Source: Nocardioides faecalis (GTDB lineage Bacteria > Actinomycetota > Actinomycetes > Propionibacteriales > Nocardioidaceae). From it: a stretch of 64,000 bases of DNA. The notes beneath the pieces were generated by a model. That model was not told where the DNA came from. It saw only the letters and a program-made list of their open reading frames with translations, and did no database searches. The stretch is taken from the NCBI RefSeq assembly GCF_018388425.1, contig NZ_CP074406.1, positions 1,488,001 through 1,552,000 on the forward strand. Reading direction: 5' to 3'. Positions 63,473 to 64,000 of the stretch are shown piece after piece. Position 1 is the first letter of the stretch. Every line of letters begins with the position of its first letter. The position numbers were made by a program, and so were the translations under genes.

Positions 63473-64000
63473 GTGCCGCCGAACCGACGTCGTCGCGACC
63501 GCGACGAGAAGCTCCACGAGATCGTCGCGGCCGCCGCGGATCTCTTCACCGAGCTCGGTTTCGAGCAGAGCTCGATGACCCGCATCGCCCGGGCTGCGGG
63601 CGTCACCCCGAACACGATCTACTGGTACGTCGAGGACAAGGACGCGCTCCTGGTCGCCGCTCTGGACCACCTGCTCGCTGACGCCCTGCGGCAGCTGGAC
63701 CAGGCTCCGGAGGCAGCGAACCTGGTGGACCAGGTGCTGTGGACCCTCGGCCATCTCCAACGGCGGAGCAACCTGATCGGCGTCGTCCACGCCCGCAGCG
63801 AGCAGGCCGAGGTCGTGGCGAACTGGCACGAAGGGTTCCATGCCCTGATGGACTCGTTCGTCATGGAGGGGCTTGCCAGGCAGGGCGTCCCGGACCGGGA
63901 GCTGCAAGCCCGGGCCCGGCTGACGACGTACGCCGTCGAGGGGATGCTCGCGCATCCCACGGATCCGGCCACCGCCAGGTCGGTCCTCGAGCTGGTGTTG
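63473..64000 (+). CDS. TetR-family transcriptional regulator (3' end outside window)
   Basis: 176 codons from GTG to the window edge, no stop reached. The HTH is clear: LHEIVAAAADLFTELGFEQSSMTRIARAAGVTPNTIYWYVEDKDALLVAAL. The C-terminal part is helical (LVDQVLWTLGHLQRRSNLIGVVHARSEQ) and near its natural end at the border, as TetR proteins are usually 180-210 residues. It probably represses itself and the divergent hydrolase. The ligand may be the hydrolase's substrate. Confidence 0.88.
   Translation, partial: MPPNRRRRDRDEKLHEIVAAAADLFTELGFEQSSMTRIARAAGVTPNTIYWYVEDKDALLVAALDHLLADALRQLDQAPEAANLVDQVLWTLGHLQRRSNLIGVVHARSEQAEVVANWHEGFHALMDSFVMEGLARQGVPDRELQARARLTTYAVEGMLAHPTDPATARSVLELVL

Overview
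The window is 64 kb of very high G+C DNA with dense, often overlapping genes (ATGA/GTGA junctions), frequent GTG starts and strong AGGAGG-type ribosome sites. Gene content fits an actinomycete: glgX-treY-treZ trehalose synthesis, F420/LLM oxidoreductases, DUF222-HNH genes, RNase J, a seven-gene Mrp antiporter and Crp/GlxR-like and LexA-like sites. A Nocardioides-type organism is my best guess, made from gene content alone. I found no rRNA, tRNA or CRISPR array.

Layout. 1-6.2 kb: glgX (5' end outside the window), treY and treZ, which convert glycogen or malto-oligosaccharides to trehalose. 6.4-10.8 kb: a fasciclin-domain protein, a lipoprotein, a DUF222-HNH gene behind a LexA-type box next to a fragment of a second copy, and two PNPOx-fold proteins, one with a stop at codon 7. 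10.8-14.5 kb: a three-subunit molybdenum oxidoreductase of the PaoABC (YagTSR) type. 14.5-21.1 kb: small unknowns, a secreted metallopeptidase, RNase J and an acyl-CoA ligase. 21.2-26.9 kb: an FMN-reductase pseudogene abutting a second DUF222-HNH gene, a ThDP enzyme, a membrane protein and a zinc alcohol dehydrogenase. 27-33.3 kb: mrpABCDEFG, a multisubunit Na+/H+ antiporter. 33.5-35 kb: glutaminase and a TetR regulator.

35.2-41.3 kb: a Nik/Dpp-type ABC importer in which one permease is fused to an ATPase, followed by a methyltransferase and preceded by a 17-base palindrome. 41.3-45.4 kb: a bile-salt-hydrolase-like enzyme of Firmicutes type, an enoyl-CoA hydratase, an F420-type LLM oxidoreductase and a kinase-fold phosphotransferase. 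45.4-50.4 kb: a hydrolase/membrane fusion of unknown role, malate:quinone oxidoreductase with a clear regulatory region, and a patatin-like lipase. 50.4-55.5 kb: an esterase divergent from a WYL regulator, a two-gene fluoride channel and a P1B-type ATPase.

55.5-64 kb looks accessory and somewhat lower in G+C. It holds a GrpB protein, a three-gene operon ending in a 1107-residue protein that joins a Cas4/AddB-like Fe-S nuclease, an RNase H-like exonuclease and a second PD-(D/E)XK nuclease, a divergent membrane-anchored unknown, remnants of surface-protein genes, and a hydrolase divergent from a TetR gene around nested inverted repeats. The nuclease operon is the best candidate for an undescribed system (genome defence or DNA processing). 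The hydrolase/membrane fusion at 45.4-47.6 kb is the second. All homology statements rest on motif recognition and memory of families; no database was searched.
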